Shown here piece by piece: positions 48,820-60,940 of a stretch of DNA of 64,000 bases (the first letter of the stretch is position 1; each line of letters opens with the position of its first letter). The translations under genes and the position numbers were made by a program. The stretch is from Torreya grandis (lineage: Eukaryota; Streptophyta; Pinopsida; Cupressales; Taxaceae). The stretch lies in assembly GCA_037957365.1 (NCBI GenBank), contig JARHVA010001427.1, positions 2,329,501-2,393,500 of the forward strand, written 5' to 3'. The notes beneath the pieces are model-generated. The model saw only the letters and a program-made list of their open reading frames with translations, made no database searches and had not been told where the DNA came from.

Positions 48820-51650
48820 AGTCAATGCTTTAAGACAAAGGGAGGTATTCAAACTCTAAAAAGACACCATATAAAAAAGATGATGTTCCAACTTAGTTTA
48901 GATTCATCAAAAGGATCCAAAGTTTTATGCAAATATTTGTGATAACACAAGCTAACGTTAAATGTCCAACATTACACATTTTACACAAAAAAAATTAAGT
49001 AAATGAATAAAAAATCAAAATGCCAAATGCTAAGGTAAAAGTGTTTCAAATTAGTCTAATATAGAAAATTAAAATTTGTTAGGTCTTTTGGCAAAAATAT
49101 GGCATCAAAAGCTAGGCTCAAACAAGGCATGCGCTAGGACTCTTGGCTAAACAGTGTCAAAAGATAGACTTTGAAATAGATGAAATTTTTAATCTAAATG
49201 ATTTGAAACACTTCTAACTAAAACTATGAATTTGATTCTTAGACATGGACTCGATCAAATAGGTATAAAGTATGAAACAAAAGGCACTTTAGAGATAGTT
49301 TATTTTCTCACAAATAATGGTATAAAACTTGGTTCTTTTGACAAATAATCTAGATGAAAGTGAACGACGTAACTATGATAGACAAAGGTTCAGAAAAGTA
49401 TACTCAGATTGGTTTGAAAATGTAGGAACAAATTTTAACTCTATGTAAGAGGGCCTATGAAACAATATCTAAAATGGTTTGGGCAGCATAACAACACTAT
49501 ACTACCCAAAAGATGTGACAAAATGCTTGTTTAAAAAACTCTCTAAGTCAAAGATAATTTATCAAAAATTTGATAAAATAACACTACCTTTCTTGACTCA
49601 AAATGTTGTGGTGCATAGACTCAAAGTGAAAGTGTTTAGCACAAAATGACTTAAGTCTATCAAGTGGTGATAATGGTCATGAGTCTTAAATAGCCTTCAA
49701 TCCAAATTAGAAATTGAACCTAAGTTCCCTCAAGTTTAGTGAAAATGGTGAAACCACTTAACAAATCAACCCTATGAACTTATAAAGGTGTAATTTTAAA
49801 TTTAGATTATAAATTAAGGACTTAAACAACCTTGGAAAAGGTCTAGACTCAATTGGGCAAAATAACTATGCCAAAGTGGATGATATGACTCCAAGTTTTG
49901 ATGTAAATTTGAACAAGGCAAATTGATGATTTCATGTGGGCAGAATAACACCTCTTTACTCAAAGGAAAATGAGGACTGTGTGTTTTGGTTTGTATCATT
50001 TGTTTACACAAAGTTTTGACTCCAAAAAAGACTTTAATCTAGGATAAAACTAACTAATTAATCTCTCTTAGATCCTAAACTGACAAGGTTGCTTGGTATT
50101 ATTAGAATCTGTCAATATACATCATTTGAGAAGATTTTAAGTGTTTATCCAAAAGTAAATGCTATCATATAGTAGGGTTTTTACACCCCCCCCATTATCT
50201 CAAATGATAGTATTGTGACATGTACCTTGAGGCACACCTTGTACCAATAATATTTTTGTAATAAGTGGGGATTTGTCTAAGATCTACAAGTTTCTAAACA
50301 TTCTAAGGGAATCAATTACACAATGACTTTCACATCAAAAAATGCAAAATAAAAGAATGGATTTTGGGCCTGTATCAATTTCTTTGTTGCAAAAAGGTCT
50401 AGTAATTTTTTCAACCACTACATCCTATTTTTCACTCAGTGTAGTGTGATGTCCAAAGTGACACTACATCCCATGTGCGACTTCAATATGGAGCCAAATT
50501 AAGTTAGTGCCAATAGGTAAAACCCCAAGTCAAAGCTTCCACAAATAACTCATGGGAGGTAATGATGTCCCCCTCACAATCCAAGTTTACATTAAATAAA
50601 TAAATCTTAAAATAGAAATACTTTAGTGTCATTGCCAAGGTCACCCAATACTTTTACAATTTTAACGGGAGTGTTTTAGACGACATTCTTTCTATGCCTT
50701 AGACTAGGAAATTTGCAAATAAAAAAAGTGATTTTTACTCTAAGGGTTCCATAAAGGGGACAAATTGAAGATAATAAATGCAACATCCTTGTATTTTTCA
50801 AAAATAAAGTGCTAATTGAAATAAGTAGTGAACACAAGCTTTGAAAGATGAGTTCTTTTTAAGCCATAAATCGAAAGGTGTGGTGGTGTTATTTTGACCC
50901 CTTAATCTTAAGTCATAAATTTTAAATAATAAATTATAAAAACATTCACTTAATAACTTAAATTTTTCATTAATCACCAAAAATAAGATTCCTAATTCAT
51001 TTTAAAAGCATGTCAAAGATGTTTTAATAATATGTTTTAACGAATTCCAAGTCTGTTGATTACCTGTCTACCCTTAAGGCATCACCCCCTAAAAAAATAT
51101 GTTAGGTTAGAAAATGTTATAAAAAATATAAATAAAATATTAAAATAAATATATATATATGAACACTTGAAAACAACAAATTAAAATACTAAAAATAAAA
51201 TATAACACAACACATCAAAGCCTGCATATAAAATATAAAACCCTGTAGTTAGTATTTTTAACATAACTTTAAAAATATAGATAATTTTTATAAAAAAAAA
51301 ATTATCTATTTTTATAAATATAGGTAAAATATCTTTGAAAAATTTTAAGTCCAAAAATTCAATACAAAAAAGTTATCATATCTATTCTAACCGTTTTTAC
51401 TAGAAAAATAAAAAATAGAAAATGACAGTCACTAAAATAGCTATAAATTCTAAAATATAAAGATTTTTTTTGTGAAAGTTTTATAACATATCAATAAAAT
51501 ATTTATATATATTAATAAAAAAATTTAGACTAAAATATTAATTAAATAAAAATTTATTAATTCTTTATTATCTATTTTTACTAAAAACAACAAAAAAAGA
51601 ATTAAAACTATGAAATACAAAAAAGTTTGTGGGTTGCACTCTCATGAATA
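48820..51650 (-). other. Long 5' leader of element E
   Basis: About 2.8 kb between primer site and gag. No conserved protein is seen. A tract at about 49078-49200 matches 62590-62720 of F in the opposite orientation. The outermost 500 bp (51100-51620) is extremely AT-rich. A run of eight or nine C lies near 50185. Confidence 0.65.
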
Positions 51651-51652
51651 TG

Positions 51653-51670
51653 GTACCACTGGGAATTCCA
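51653..51670 (-). other. Primer-binding site of element E
   Basis: The minus strand reads TGGAATTCCCAGTGGTAC, three bases inside the 5' LTR. Similar to the sites of B, F and G. tRNA not assigned. Confidence 0.6.
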
Positions 51671-51673
51671 TTA

Positions 51674-52909
51674 TGTGAACTATGAATTTTACTCAAGAGA
51701 GGTGTGATTATCTTGTTAGTGACAAAATGAAATCAAATTGAAAAACCAACACACTAGCTAGCATAGATCTATAGGCCTAGTTACTAGGGAGAGCTTAGTG
51801 AGGGAAAGCCATTTGAAAACACAACTAAAAATAGAAAGAAATAATAAATATGAACACAAAACACCAATTTATTAACAAATAATTGATTGATCCAAAAGGC
51901 TCCTTATTTGGGTTGCTCGGCTTGTGCTTCAAGAGATCTTCTTCAATGGAGTGTGGCTACCTTCATCTCCTCTTGGCACCTTTGGCTTTGGCTTGGCTTG
52001 GATAAAAAAATTGGCATTATAAAACTAAGATGAAATTATTTTTAATGCATTTGGGAAATATAATTTTGTCATAAAAGATATTAAAATTCAATATGCAAGG
52101 TCTCTTATTTATATTTTTTTGGAATGGTTTGAGGATCAACCATGGCCTTCCATCTCAAGATTGAGACGTGTGGCCATGAATAAATCCAAATATGAAATTA
52201 ATTATAAAAATATCTCCATTAATATTTTGGATAGAGGGGTATTTAATAGGTATGGAAGGTCTTAATGAGGCATGGAGGGTATTGATGAGGCATAGGAGAC
52301 CCATAATCTTGATATTTTATGCATTTATGGCTTATGAATGCCACCCCATATGATGATGTCACTTGATGATGCAATTAATAGAAATAAATTTTGAATAAAG
52401 ATTTATTTAACAAGTTCCGTGGAAAATTAACTTAAGGCCCTAATTTTATTTAATTATCCTAAAATATGATTAGCCAATTTTAGTGTGAATTTTGGCTCTT
52501 GGTGCACAAATTAATCAAATTGGTCAAAATATCTTGTTATTGGTTCAAAATTTGACTAGATTGGAACTATAATTAAATGTCAGATGTGTTGGATCTATTA
52601 TCCCATTTAGGATGTTACCAATACCAAATAACAAAGGCATGTGTCTTGTGTAAGAGATTTGATAGAAAAGAGCAATCCAAAGCACCCAGGTGTGAAATTA
52701 GCAATTTGACTCGAAATGATCTAATCAAAGTTAGACCATAAATTACATTGTCCCATTTAGTGATACTCTATCCAAAATTAGAACTTGAATATATCACTTT
52801 CAACTCATTTAATACATTTTAGTATTTTTAGGCCAAATTAAGCACTTTAGGTCAAAATTGGTCAAAATCTTGGTTGGAGGTCATTTGTGGCCAGATTTAG
52901 GTGTCTACA
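51674..52909 (-). repeat. 5' LTR of element E
   Basis: Plus strand starts tgtgaactatgaatttt and ends ggtgtctaca. On the minus strand it begins TGTAGACACC. Partner of 36536-37780. Confidence 0.92.
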
Positions 52910-52914
52910 TTTAT
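52910..52914. repeat. Target-site duplication of element E, right copy (tttat)
   Basis: Identical to 36531-36535. Confidence 0.85.
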
Positions 52915-53310
52915 CACATATTTTGTTTTGAACTTTGGTACTTCATAAATTTTTAAATTCAAAAAAGTATTCAACATTTACACTTTGGGGAAAATGGTCA
53001 GTGCTTCTATTTAGAATTAGGTATTTATGTAGGCACTATAACTTCATATAATATATATGATTTGTTAGGTGTCATAGGCCCTTATTATTATTTTAATCTC
53101 CTAAATATCCTTATCCTAAGGTTTAGTATATTTACTATCTATAACATGGTAATTTAGTTTTACCAATTACCTTTCCACCCTCTCTAACCACCTAAATCCA
53201 TTAATAACCTAGGTAATCCACCTTTTAACCACTTTACCCCCATATAACCTTGTTTTCAACAACCTCACATTAACAAAGCCTAATTTTACCCATGATTGGA
53301 ACAAACCTAC
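52915..53310. other. Unassigned AT-rich DNA
   Basis: The right flank of E, contiguous with 36535 before the insertion. No gene signal; a pyrimidine-rich tract lies at 53160-53260. Confidence 0.4.
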
Positions 53311-53320
53311 CAATTTGGGT

Positions 53321-53375
53321 GAATCGATGTCGATTCTCCCATGATTGGCACTAATTCTTTGGATTAGCATCGATC
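53321..53375. repeat. 20-nt array with near-palindrome GAATCGATGTCGATTC
   Basis: The block at 53321-53336 has perfect 7-bp arms gaatcga/tcgattc. It is followed at about 20-nt steps by variants ending gcactaattct and gcatcgatcc. A related set, including GAATCGACATCGATTC (53735-53750), lies at 53735-53795. Confidence 0.65.
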
Positions 53376-53395
53376 CATATCTACCTAGATAAACT

Positions 53396-54127
53396 TTGGC
53401 TTCAGGACCAAAAAATATGAACCTCGAAGTGCTACTTATATTTTTGGGAGAATTAAGGAAGCTCTTAACATCATTATACCATAATTCTACTGTATATGAT
53501 CTGTATCCATCATCACAAGCCTACAATATTTCTTGCATTTGTGAGGAGGAATTTATTCTATTTGCAACCAGGTTCAAGGTAAGTTATCATATCATTTATT
53601 TCATTTTTTATCAGTCTCTTTAATCTTATCTACTCATCCAAATCTTAAAAATATTCTCTATATATCTCTACATATATTTATTATCCTCTATTATCTAATT
53701 CAATTTTTGTTTTAATTAAATACATTTTTAGAGAGAATCGACATCGATTCTATAAAATCAACACCTATACTATAGGATTGGCATCAATCCACTGTGTTTA
53801 ACTTTTAAAACCTAACCCTTTTATCTTAGAACCCTGTATTTAATTCATATTAATTTCTTATCCTTTTAACATTGCTTTGTTATGTAGATGACTCTACCAG
53901 ACATAGTGAATGACATCATTAATATCACCGATCTTCCTATAATATCTTGACCAGTTTTTATTGATCAGAGTGACATAGCCTTTGATCTATAAATTTGTAC
54001 AATTGTTTACTCTCCCTCTTTTAAAGCCACTAATATCAAAATTGATGTTATAAAAAAGGATGTGTTTATTGATATGACTTATTGGGATGAATACTTTTCT
54101 TATATTGATAGCTTAAACAAAGATTGA
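53396..54127 (+). pseudogene. Element S: two-exon pseudogene, unrecognised
   Basis: Exon-like 53396-53578 ends TTCAAG|GTAAGT, a consensus donor. A 309-bp intron ends ctttgttatgtag|ATG at 53887, a good acceptor. The second exon runs from 53888 in phase 0 to TGA 54125-54127, with in-frame TGA and TAA interrupting it. The end of exon 1 reads YNISCICEEEFILFATRFK and exon 2 opens MTLPDIVNDIINITDLPII. In exon 1 another frame (FGFRTKKYEPRSATYIFGRI) looks better before about 53488, implying a frameshift. I do not recognise the protein. Confidence 0.45.
53579..53887 (+). other. Putative intron of S
   Basis: GTAAGT at 53579-53584, T-rich body, TATGTAG acceptor. The body contains the second CpG-bearing near-palindrome array (53735-53795). 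Confidence 0.45.
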
Positions 54128-54138
54128 ATCATAATCAT

Positions 54139-54476
54139 TGTTATTGTCATATATTTATCTATTGTAATTTTAAATGTTGTTTATCCACTTAATTATGTAA
54201 ATAAGTGAGATGACATCCACTTGAGGAATTTTATAACTTCCTAAGATTGGTTCTTAATGAGGAAGCTCACCCATTTATCTATTAATCTATTTTTGTCCAA
54301 GTTGTTTATTTGTGTGTAGGTTATTCTTCCAATCCAAAAAGAAGTTCCCTCGGTCATTTTATTCAAGCAATGTGAAACCATATTTGTATATACATGTATT
54401 CATCATAAACCCTATATTTCATTGAGTTTTTAGTAAGTTAATCAAATTAAAAGAAACATGAAAAACTACTATAACA
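54139..54476 (+). repeat. Candidate 5' LTR of element G
   Basis: Bounded by TGTTAT (54139) and ATAACA (ends 54476), immediately before a primer site. The right edge is well supported by the primer site. The left edge rests only on the inverted ends; a larger LTR is possible. Confidence 0.4.
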
Positions 54477-54479
54477 TTT

Positions 54480-54497
54480 TGGCATGCCTGATGGGAC
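54480..54497 (+). other. Primer-binding site of element G
   Basis: TGGCATGCCTGATGGGAC, three bases after the LTR edge. Closest to the undecayed form among B, E, F and G. tRNA not assigned. Confidence 0.65.
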
Positions 54498-55252
54498 CCT
54501 TAAGGTCTCATTTTTATTATTATAATTCATTGTGAACTTATCCATTATCATCCTTTTATCTTGATTTTTGTATTCATTCAAAATAAAATCCAAAATTTTA
54601 TTTCCTTTATAAAGGTTAAAAATAACTACATCCATTTTTTATTACTTAAATAATTCATATAAAATAATCTAGGTGGGTTAAATTTATCATAACAATCTTT
54701 TGTTTCACACACATACTAAACCACTTACATAATTAATACATCAAATATTGACATAAGGAAACTAATTGGGATTTAATCACCTAGTGGTAAGCTTCTTCCT
54801 AGCTATCCTACTTGGATTTCATCACCAAGGGGAGAACCAACTCAATATACTAAGTATAAGCCTTGGTTATTTGATATATACTGGCTAAGCACCCTACACC
54901 CTTACACTATGGTGTGTGAAGTGAGGGGGTAGGCCCTAATACCAGGACAAGTATTAATTCTATTACATAGATATTTTTTAGCATAAACAAACCTAAAACC
55001 ATTTCTATATTATCACTTCTTAAGACCCTCAGTAACCTTTTTTTTATTTTATCACACTTTAAAGTTAAAAAGTAAAATATTCTTAGGTACATCTTTAGTG
55101 TGTGTGACATTATTTATCACTAAGTATGATATAATCAAAAATACTTTTATGTGATTTTTTCTTTTATTTCTTACTTTTTACTTTATCACTACATAGTTTT
55201 AATGCAATAGCATTTACTAAAGCAAACTGAACCTCCAACTTCATCTTCATCT
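54498..55252 (+). other. Leader of element G
   Basis: AT-rich DNA with no coding signal. The minus-strand frames at 54447-54635 and 54907-55110 are incidental. Confidence 0.45.
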
Positions 55253-58200
55253 ATGGATAATTCTCCTAGTCCTCATACTTCCCTTAAATTGACAAGGGAA
55301 GATATTCTTCAATATTATACTCAAGGCGATCCTAAATTCACCGCCATATTGGATAGTAATCTAATCGCACTTAACCATTACCTCAAATCCGAATCCATAT
55401 GCATCCCACTTTCCCCCATATGCAATTTTCTAAGAATACTTATGGTATGCCTTTAGAGGAAGGTGAAGGGTTTACCACTACTATGGTGTCTTACCATAAC
55501 AATACTCCCCCAACTAGTTTTGACACTAATACTATGCAACCTTTAAGCAATGCACCTATGGTAAATTCTAGTGTTCCATTCCCAACTAGTTCCCAAAATT
55601 ATAATGTCACTACACCTCAACCTAAATCTACTCTAACTCTTACCACAACACTTCAGATTTTAGTTATCTCAATCCTAATAACCCTTCCACTGATCCAAAC
55701 TAGTGTACCTTTAAATTCCCAAACTCAACCTTTATAATAAACTCCTATAAGTTAACCACCTTAATAATATATCCAATTTACCACATGATATATAGCACAT
55801 ATACAATCTATTAGGTCTAATTATATCCCCTTACAAGCCCCATAATATATGGTGGTATCCCAACCAATCATGACCACCTTAGATGGTTATCCTTTATCTC
55901 AACCCTTTTCCACTTAGCTTCCTACTTATCAACTCCCATAACAGAATGTCTTGGGAGGCATTCCTCAATATAATACCCAACTAAACCTTAATAATGAGCA
56001 TCCTTATGATTAAAATGGCCAATTTAGAAGCTTATACCTCTAGGTATAAAAATATGCTCACTTACAAGCAAATATGTAATAAATCAATTAATACAATAGT
56101 CCCCATTAGACCTTACCCTCCATAGTGGGAGATTATAAAGTTTAAAAAGTTTCAAAATAAGGAGGATCCTTAGAAACACCTTTGAGTGTTTAGACACACT
56201 TGTTATCTTATAGCTCATGATGATGCACTTCTTCTTAGGACTTTTCCTATGTCTCTATTTGGACCTGCCTTAGACTGGTACAACTTGATTCCTCAACATT
56301 CCTTATTCTCTTTTGGGTAGTTATCCCAAATATTATTAGAGAACTTATATATCCACATTATAAGAAGAGTAACTATCACCGACCTCTATTCCATTAGATA
56401 GTTTAATGATGAATCTATCTCTATTTCATGGCTAGATGGAGGAGTCTCATAAACTAACTCACCTTTTCCATTCCACAACCCAAACTAATTGAATTATTTT
56501 TGAGATCATGTGTTAAACATATATCATCAATATTATGGATGTAATCCTTCAAAACCTTTAATGAGGCCTTTTCGATGGCCTAAAAACTAAAAATTAGAGC
56601 ATTAGAAGAAGTGAAAGTGAAATTATGCAATAAAAAATTTAAGCTTGATCCCTCTAAAGGGACTAACAATAATAAACCAAAGGAGCTTCTAATTCCATAG
56701 TTATAAAATTAGCACCACTAGTAAAAATCTAGTCTAAGCCCTCTACCTCTTAGGCACAATCTCAAAAACCATTGGCATGCTTTCCCCCATGATAGTATAT
56801 ACATTTAAGAGACTCTTACACATATATCTTACTCAAGCTATTAAATGCATCTCTCATTGAAATTCCTCTGGTGATATCTCTTGATGATTCTTGCCCTAAG
56901 CCTAGCTGGTTTAAGGAAAATGAATTTTGCAACTTCCATTATGTAATAGGTCATGATGTTAGTAGGTATCACCATTCTAAGGGGCTAGTACATAGCCTAA
57001 TTGATTAAGGGTAGTTTCAAATATATAACCTTGATGCACCCCCTAATTAGTCCATACACATCTTTAGGTACTCATTCCCTAATCACACTTCCACATCTAA
57101 TTCTATGTAGGCTAATTCAGGATCCACATCAAACCATAAAACTCATGTAATTAGTACAATCCATGATAATATTCTACCTAAATAAGTTGATAATACTTTT
57201 ATCCTTGATCTCCTTATAGGAAACACCTTCAAACCATATAAACTAAGTGAAGTTAGCCTAATAACTTCCTCAATATTTTTGAATCTCATTAGTTGAGATC
57301 AACTTGAGGAAACAATATCTGAAAACATTTAGAATGATTAACTAGAAATAAAAGAGGAAAAGGCTATCAAATAAAAGGCTTTACTAGACATTCCACAAGA
57401 TACACATACCATTCTTCATGTCATTTCAATACTTTTATCAAGCATACCCATCCCCTCTAAATTATTACTCATGAAGAAACTATTATGTTACCTCAAACCA
57501 GCTCAAGACTAATTCCCCCATTACTCATGAGGAAATAAATCTTAGAGAAATTAAGGGAAATTCTATAGATATAAAAAACCTTAGGGTACCAAGAGGAAAA
57601 TATTTGTAGCATCATCCCATTAGGATTAAATTACCTAAAGAGGATATCCCTATATCCCTAATCAGATTCAAAAAGGGAAGGTGGCTCTACCACTTATTCA
57701 AATAAGAACATCTATATTAGGACCCCATCCTTTAGCAAGACTAAAAGCCACCATCATAGAATCCTCTATTAAAGAGCATGTATCATCACAAAGGGATCTT
57801 CCCACCATCATAATTCCAATAAATAACCCTTTAAATCCCTATTATCTACAAGTTTTAGGTGTAAGGGCTTATCCTAAATATAAATTACCTACTATAGGGA
57901 ATATTCAAACAACCAGTTCTAAAGGACAAGGTTCAAAGTCAAATACCTCTTCCCTACCAGTACCTCAGAGGATTGAAAAACCTAGTCTATATCCATTTAA
58001 GGGGTCTTATTATAAAATCCTTGATCATCTTATCTAGACCCCCTTATCAATCTACCACCCAAAAAACCCATTAAAACTCATATTCATAGACTAGTGTGGT
58101 ATCAAGGAAACAAGAAGTGAATGTATCATCAAAAAAATAGGTCATGACATAAATAGCTATAACATGCTAAAAATAATGATCCAAAACTTATTAGAAGAAG

Positions 58201-58600
58201 ATAGTCTTTTAATGGAATAGATAGATCATGACCATCCCCATAGCCAAACTACTAGGGTCACATCCACCTTAGGAAGTAGCATAATACCAACAGTACTAGA
58301 ATGAATTGTAAATAAAGATAAAACCTTTGATAGAAGTTAGTATCAACCCCTCCTGAATCCCCTAGATGTGGATGAGTATGAAAACACAAAAAATCCCCCT
58401 TTGTTTTAGATATATGTAGTTCACATAGCTATGTTATCCCAAACCTAAGGTAATAATACCCATAATCATGAAAAAGCAAAAGTGACTATTACCAAAGCAC
58501 CAACTCCTACCAAAAATAGTCCTACAACATCCATTCCAAAACCTAAAATTTCTATTTTAAGGAAAGTGAAAAATAATAATGCTTCAAAATTAATAAAAAT
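55253..58600 (+). pseudogene. Gag of element G (broken)
   Basis: The start is taken as ATG 55253 (MDNSPSPHTSLKLTREDILQ), after which a frameshift near 55390 moves to the frame open at 55399-55737 (Thr/Asn/Pro-rich). The capsid core lies at about 56110-56470: HDDALLLRTFPMSLFGPALD then WYN, and RRVTITDLYSI. A linker follows, open at 57681-58037. Many TAG/TAA codons. Confidence 0.75.
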
Positions 58601-59200
58601 ATCTATTCTAAAATAAATTCATCAACTCTCGATCAAGATGTCCTTATATGAACTTGTATAAAATTTTCCATAGCATCATGAGGCTATGATATAAGCCTTG
58701 TGATCCACTAAAATACAAGATGATGAACCCCATCCTCTATTTTTTTCGTCATATCACTTCAAAATCCATTATCCATAATATTCCATGATTTAGAAATACT
58801 ACCCTTACATCCTAATGACTAGGATCCTGCACTATTTATCAATACCCAAATTTATCAAATTCGAATCAAACAATTAATTATTGATAATGGTGTAAGTATA
58901 AATATCATCTCCTTTCATGCATTTAAATAATTGCATTCACCTAAAATAGTTGTATCCCAATCCCCTATTGTTTTATGAGATTTTAACAACAATGTTTTCC
59001 CTAATTTAGGAATGATCATCCTTCACATTCAAGTGGGTATACATGTTCAACCTAAATTATTTTACTTAATAGAAGGGGAGTTTCAATATAACATTTGTGG
59101 ACACTTAAAACTAGCCACCAATGGCCTTTGACTAGACTTCAGATTGATTCCTACTAACTTTTGAAAATCAAGCTTAGGAATCATTAAACATCCTAAATTT
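58600..59200 (+). pseudogene. Retropepsin of element G (broken)
   Basis: The pre-protease motif MSLYELV near 58637 and HHEAMI near 58675 precede an active-site region QLIIDNGVSINIIS near 58870-58910. The pattern continues with MIILHIQVGIHVQP and FQYNICGHLKLA. The D-N-G-V triad retains the Asp. Stops interrupt it, and the frame ends shortly before 59230 where the LTR of F appears. Confidence 0.72.
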
Positions 59201-59232
59201 TCTTATGCATCATTCATCAAAACTCAAAATCA

Positions 59233-60116
59233 TGTTTAATCATCCCTAATTGGGTTATCCTATCGTATGCAACTATAACCTCGCACAAATTCATACCTAA
59301 GCATCTTGCAACATCATAATAGTAAATTTGGCCCATGGGCCTATTAAGTGGGGCACTTGCATATATAAAATCAAATATTGAAAATTCTAAGTGGATAATC
59401 ATAATTAATTAATAATCTAAACCAAATTAAATTCCTAGTTGAATTATACATATGTAATTAATGAATTACTAAAATAATAAATTCAAGAAAATGAAATATC
59501 TTAGCTTTTCATGATTACCTTTTTGTGAGTTGTTAAGCCTTTGAAAATATCTCACCCATGCTTATTCATTTCAAATCATTAATTATTAACACCTTTTAAC
59601 TCTATTTGGGTTAATTAACTCACTTAGGTTAGGTTTAAACCCATTCCATGTTTAAACTACACTTTAACTCACCTTGAGTTTGGTTTAGTTCCTAAGCCTA
59701 TAAATACAACCCATTGCCTATTAAAAAAAGAGAATGGAAATTTTTAGAGTTATAATAAAAATTTTATAGCAATATTTATATCAATAATGCTATAATTCCA
59801 AAATATTGAGCCAAACCACAAGCATAAGCCAAGCAAGCCACAATGGTTCCAAAGAGAGAAGGAACAAAGAATACTCCATTGTCAAAGAATCTTTAAACAC
59901 AAACTGAGAAAGCCATGAATAAATAATTTGGAGCTCTCAAGGAAGGTAAGGATTTTTTTTATTTATTTTTAGTTGGGTTTTCAATTATATTTTGTTTATT
60001 AAGCTCCCCTTATAATCTAGTCTTAAAGATGTTAACATGCTAGTGTGTTGATTTCACTGTTTTATGAACTAACACTTGATCTAACCTCCTCTCTTTGTCA
60101 AATTCCTATGATCACA
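59233..60116 (+). repeat. 5' LTR of element F
   Basis: The right edge (gatcaca, 60116) is set by the primer site and by resemblance to the inner end of the E LTR (gccaag-rich tract, gctagtgtgttg, ...tcaca). The left edge tgtttaatc is tentative. The outer half does not resemble the E LTR. Confidence 0.5.
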
Positions 60117-60118
60117 AA

Positions 60119-60136
60119 TGGCATGTTTGGTGGGAC
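60119..60136 (+). other. Primer-binding site of element F
   Basis: TGGCATGTTTGGTGGGAC, two bases after the LTR edge. It differs from the site of G by transitions only. Confidence 0.65.
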
Positions 60137-60279
60137 ACTAGAATAATCCCATGTACCAAGGAAACCAAGATATAACTCCAAAATTTTCAAATGAATGCTT
60201 GAATAGCTTAAAAATTGGAGTTTTAGCTTTGTTTTTTTCCATATGTTTGGTTTTTGTGCTAACTTGAACTTAAATAGTG

Positions 60280-60379
60280 ACTGACATTGGTTTGGCATAA
60301 CTGACATTAGTTCTACCTAATTGACATCGATTCTCCTTAACCATCATTTATTATGGTTGACCATCATTAATCAGGGTGT
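60280..60379. repeat. 20-nt tandem array 1, five units
   Basis: Units start at 60280, 60300, 60320, 60340 and 60360: actgacattggtttggcata, actgacattagttctaccta, attgacatcgattctcctta, then two ACCATCATT variants. Confidence 0.85.
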
Positions 60380-60568
60380 AGGGTAAAACATATCCTAAAA
60401 ACTTGGATTTTAAATCTTCATAACAATCCTAGTTGTTATTTCTTGGTTTCATTGACTTATATTTTCTCTGTTTAATCATCTTGTTGTAGGTTTTATAGAG
60501 TTTTTATGTTAATTTGAGATAACAATTTTTTTTTGCATCATTTTGGTTTTGCCTTTGGGTTCATAGGT

Positions 60569-60688
60569 AGTTGATATTGGTCTTTATTAACTAGTATCGA
60601 TTCATTTTCCAACCAATATTGGTTGTATTATAACCAACATTAGTTTCCATATAACCAACATTAGTCATAGTTGACTAACATTGGTCTC
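60569..60688. repeat. 20-nt tandem array 2, six units
   Basis: Six 20-nt units (starts 60569, 60589, 60609, 60629, 60649, 60669) sharing an ACATTGGTT/GTATCGATT-like core, same family as array 1. Confidence 0.82.
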
Positions 60689-60820
60689 TATGAGAAAAAT
60701 ATCAAAAAACCCAAGAGATATCTTTTCAAAACTTATTTTTTCATCCATTATTATGATTCAAAGTAGAAGGAAACTCTCTAACATTTTCAAGACCAAGGCA
60801 AGATTAGAACATACATTTGT

Positions 60821-60940
60821 AAGTTTAAAATCTTGGACACTTCATTTTGGTGCCTAAAAAGAATGGTTAAATCTTGAACATTTGATTTTAGTGCTTAAAA
60901 GAATGGTTAAATCTTGAACATTTGATTTTAGTGCTTAAAA
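60821..60940. repeat. 40-bp tandem repeat, two identical copies plus one diverged
   Basis: 60861-60900 and 60901-60940 are identical (gaatggttaaatcttgaaca then tttgattttagtgcttaaaa). 60821-60860 is an older diverged copy. Confidence 0.95.

Larger units (their letters stand above)
36536..52909 (-). mobile_element. Element E: full-length Tat-like Ty3/gypsy retrotransposon
   Basis: LTRs (36536-37780 and 51674-52909) with a perfect tttat duplication enclose 13.9 kb. Minus-strand order: primer site, 2.8-kb leader, gag, retropepsin, RT, RNase H, a second archaeal-type RNase H, integrase, 2.2-kb 3' region and polypurine tract. The double RNase H before integrase marks the Tat lineage (Ogre/Retand-like). 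The length is near the Ogre range. All genes are broken by stops, but no large domain is missing. Confidence 0.92.
54139..59200 (+). mobile_element. Element G: gypsy gag-protease remnant
   Basis: Plus-strand primer site, leader, gag with capsid core and retropepsin, then sequence is replaced by the LTR of F near 59233. RT and integrase are not in the window. Retropepsin and gag wording place it with Tat-like gypsy elements, but its gag opening differs from that of E and F. Confidence 0.72.
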
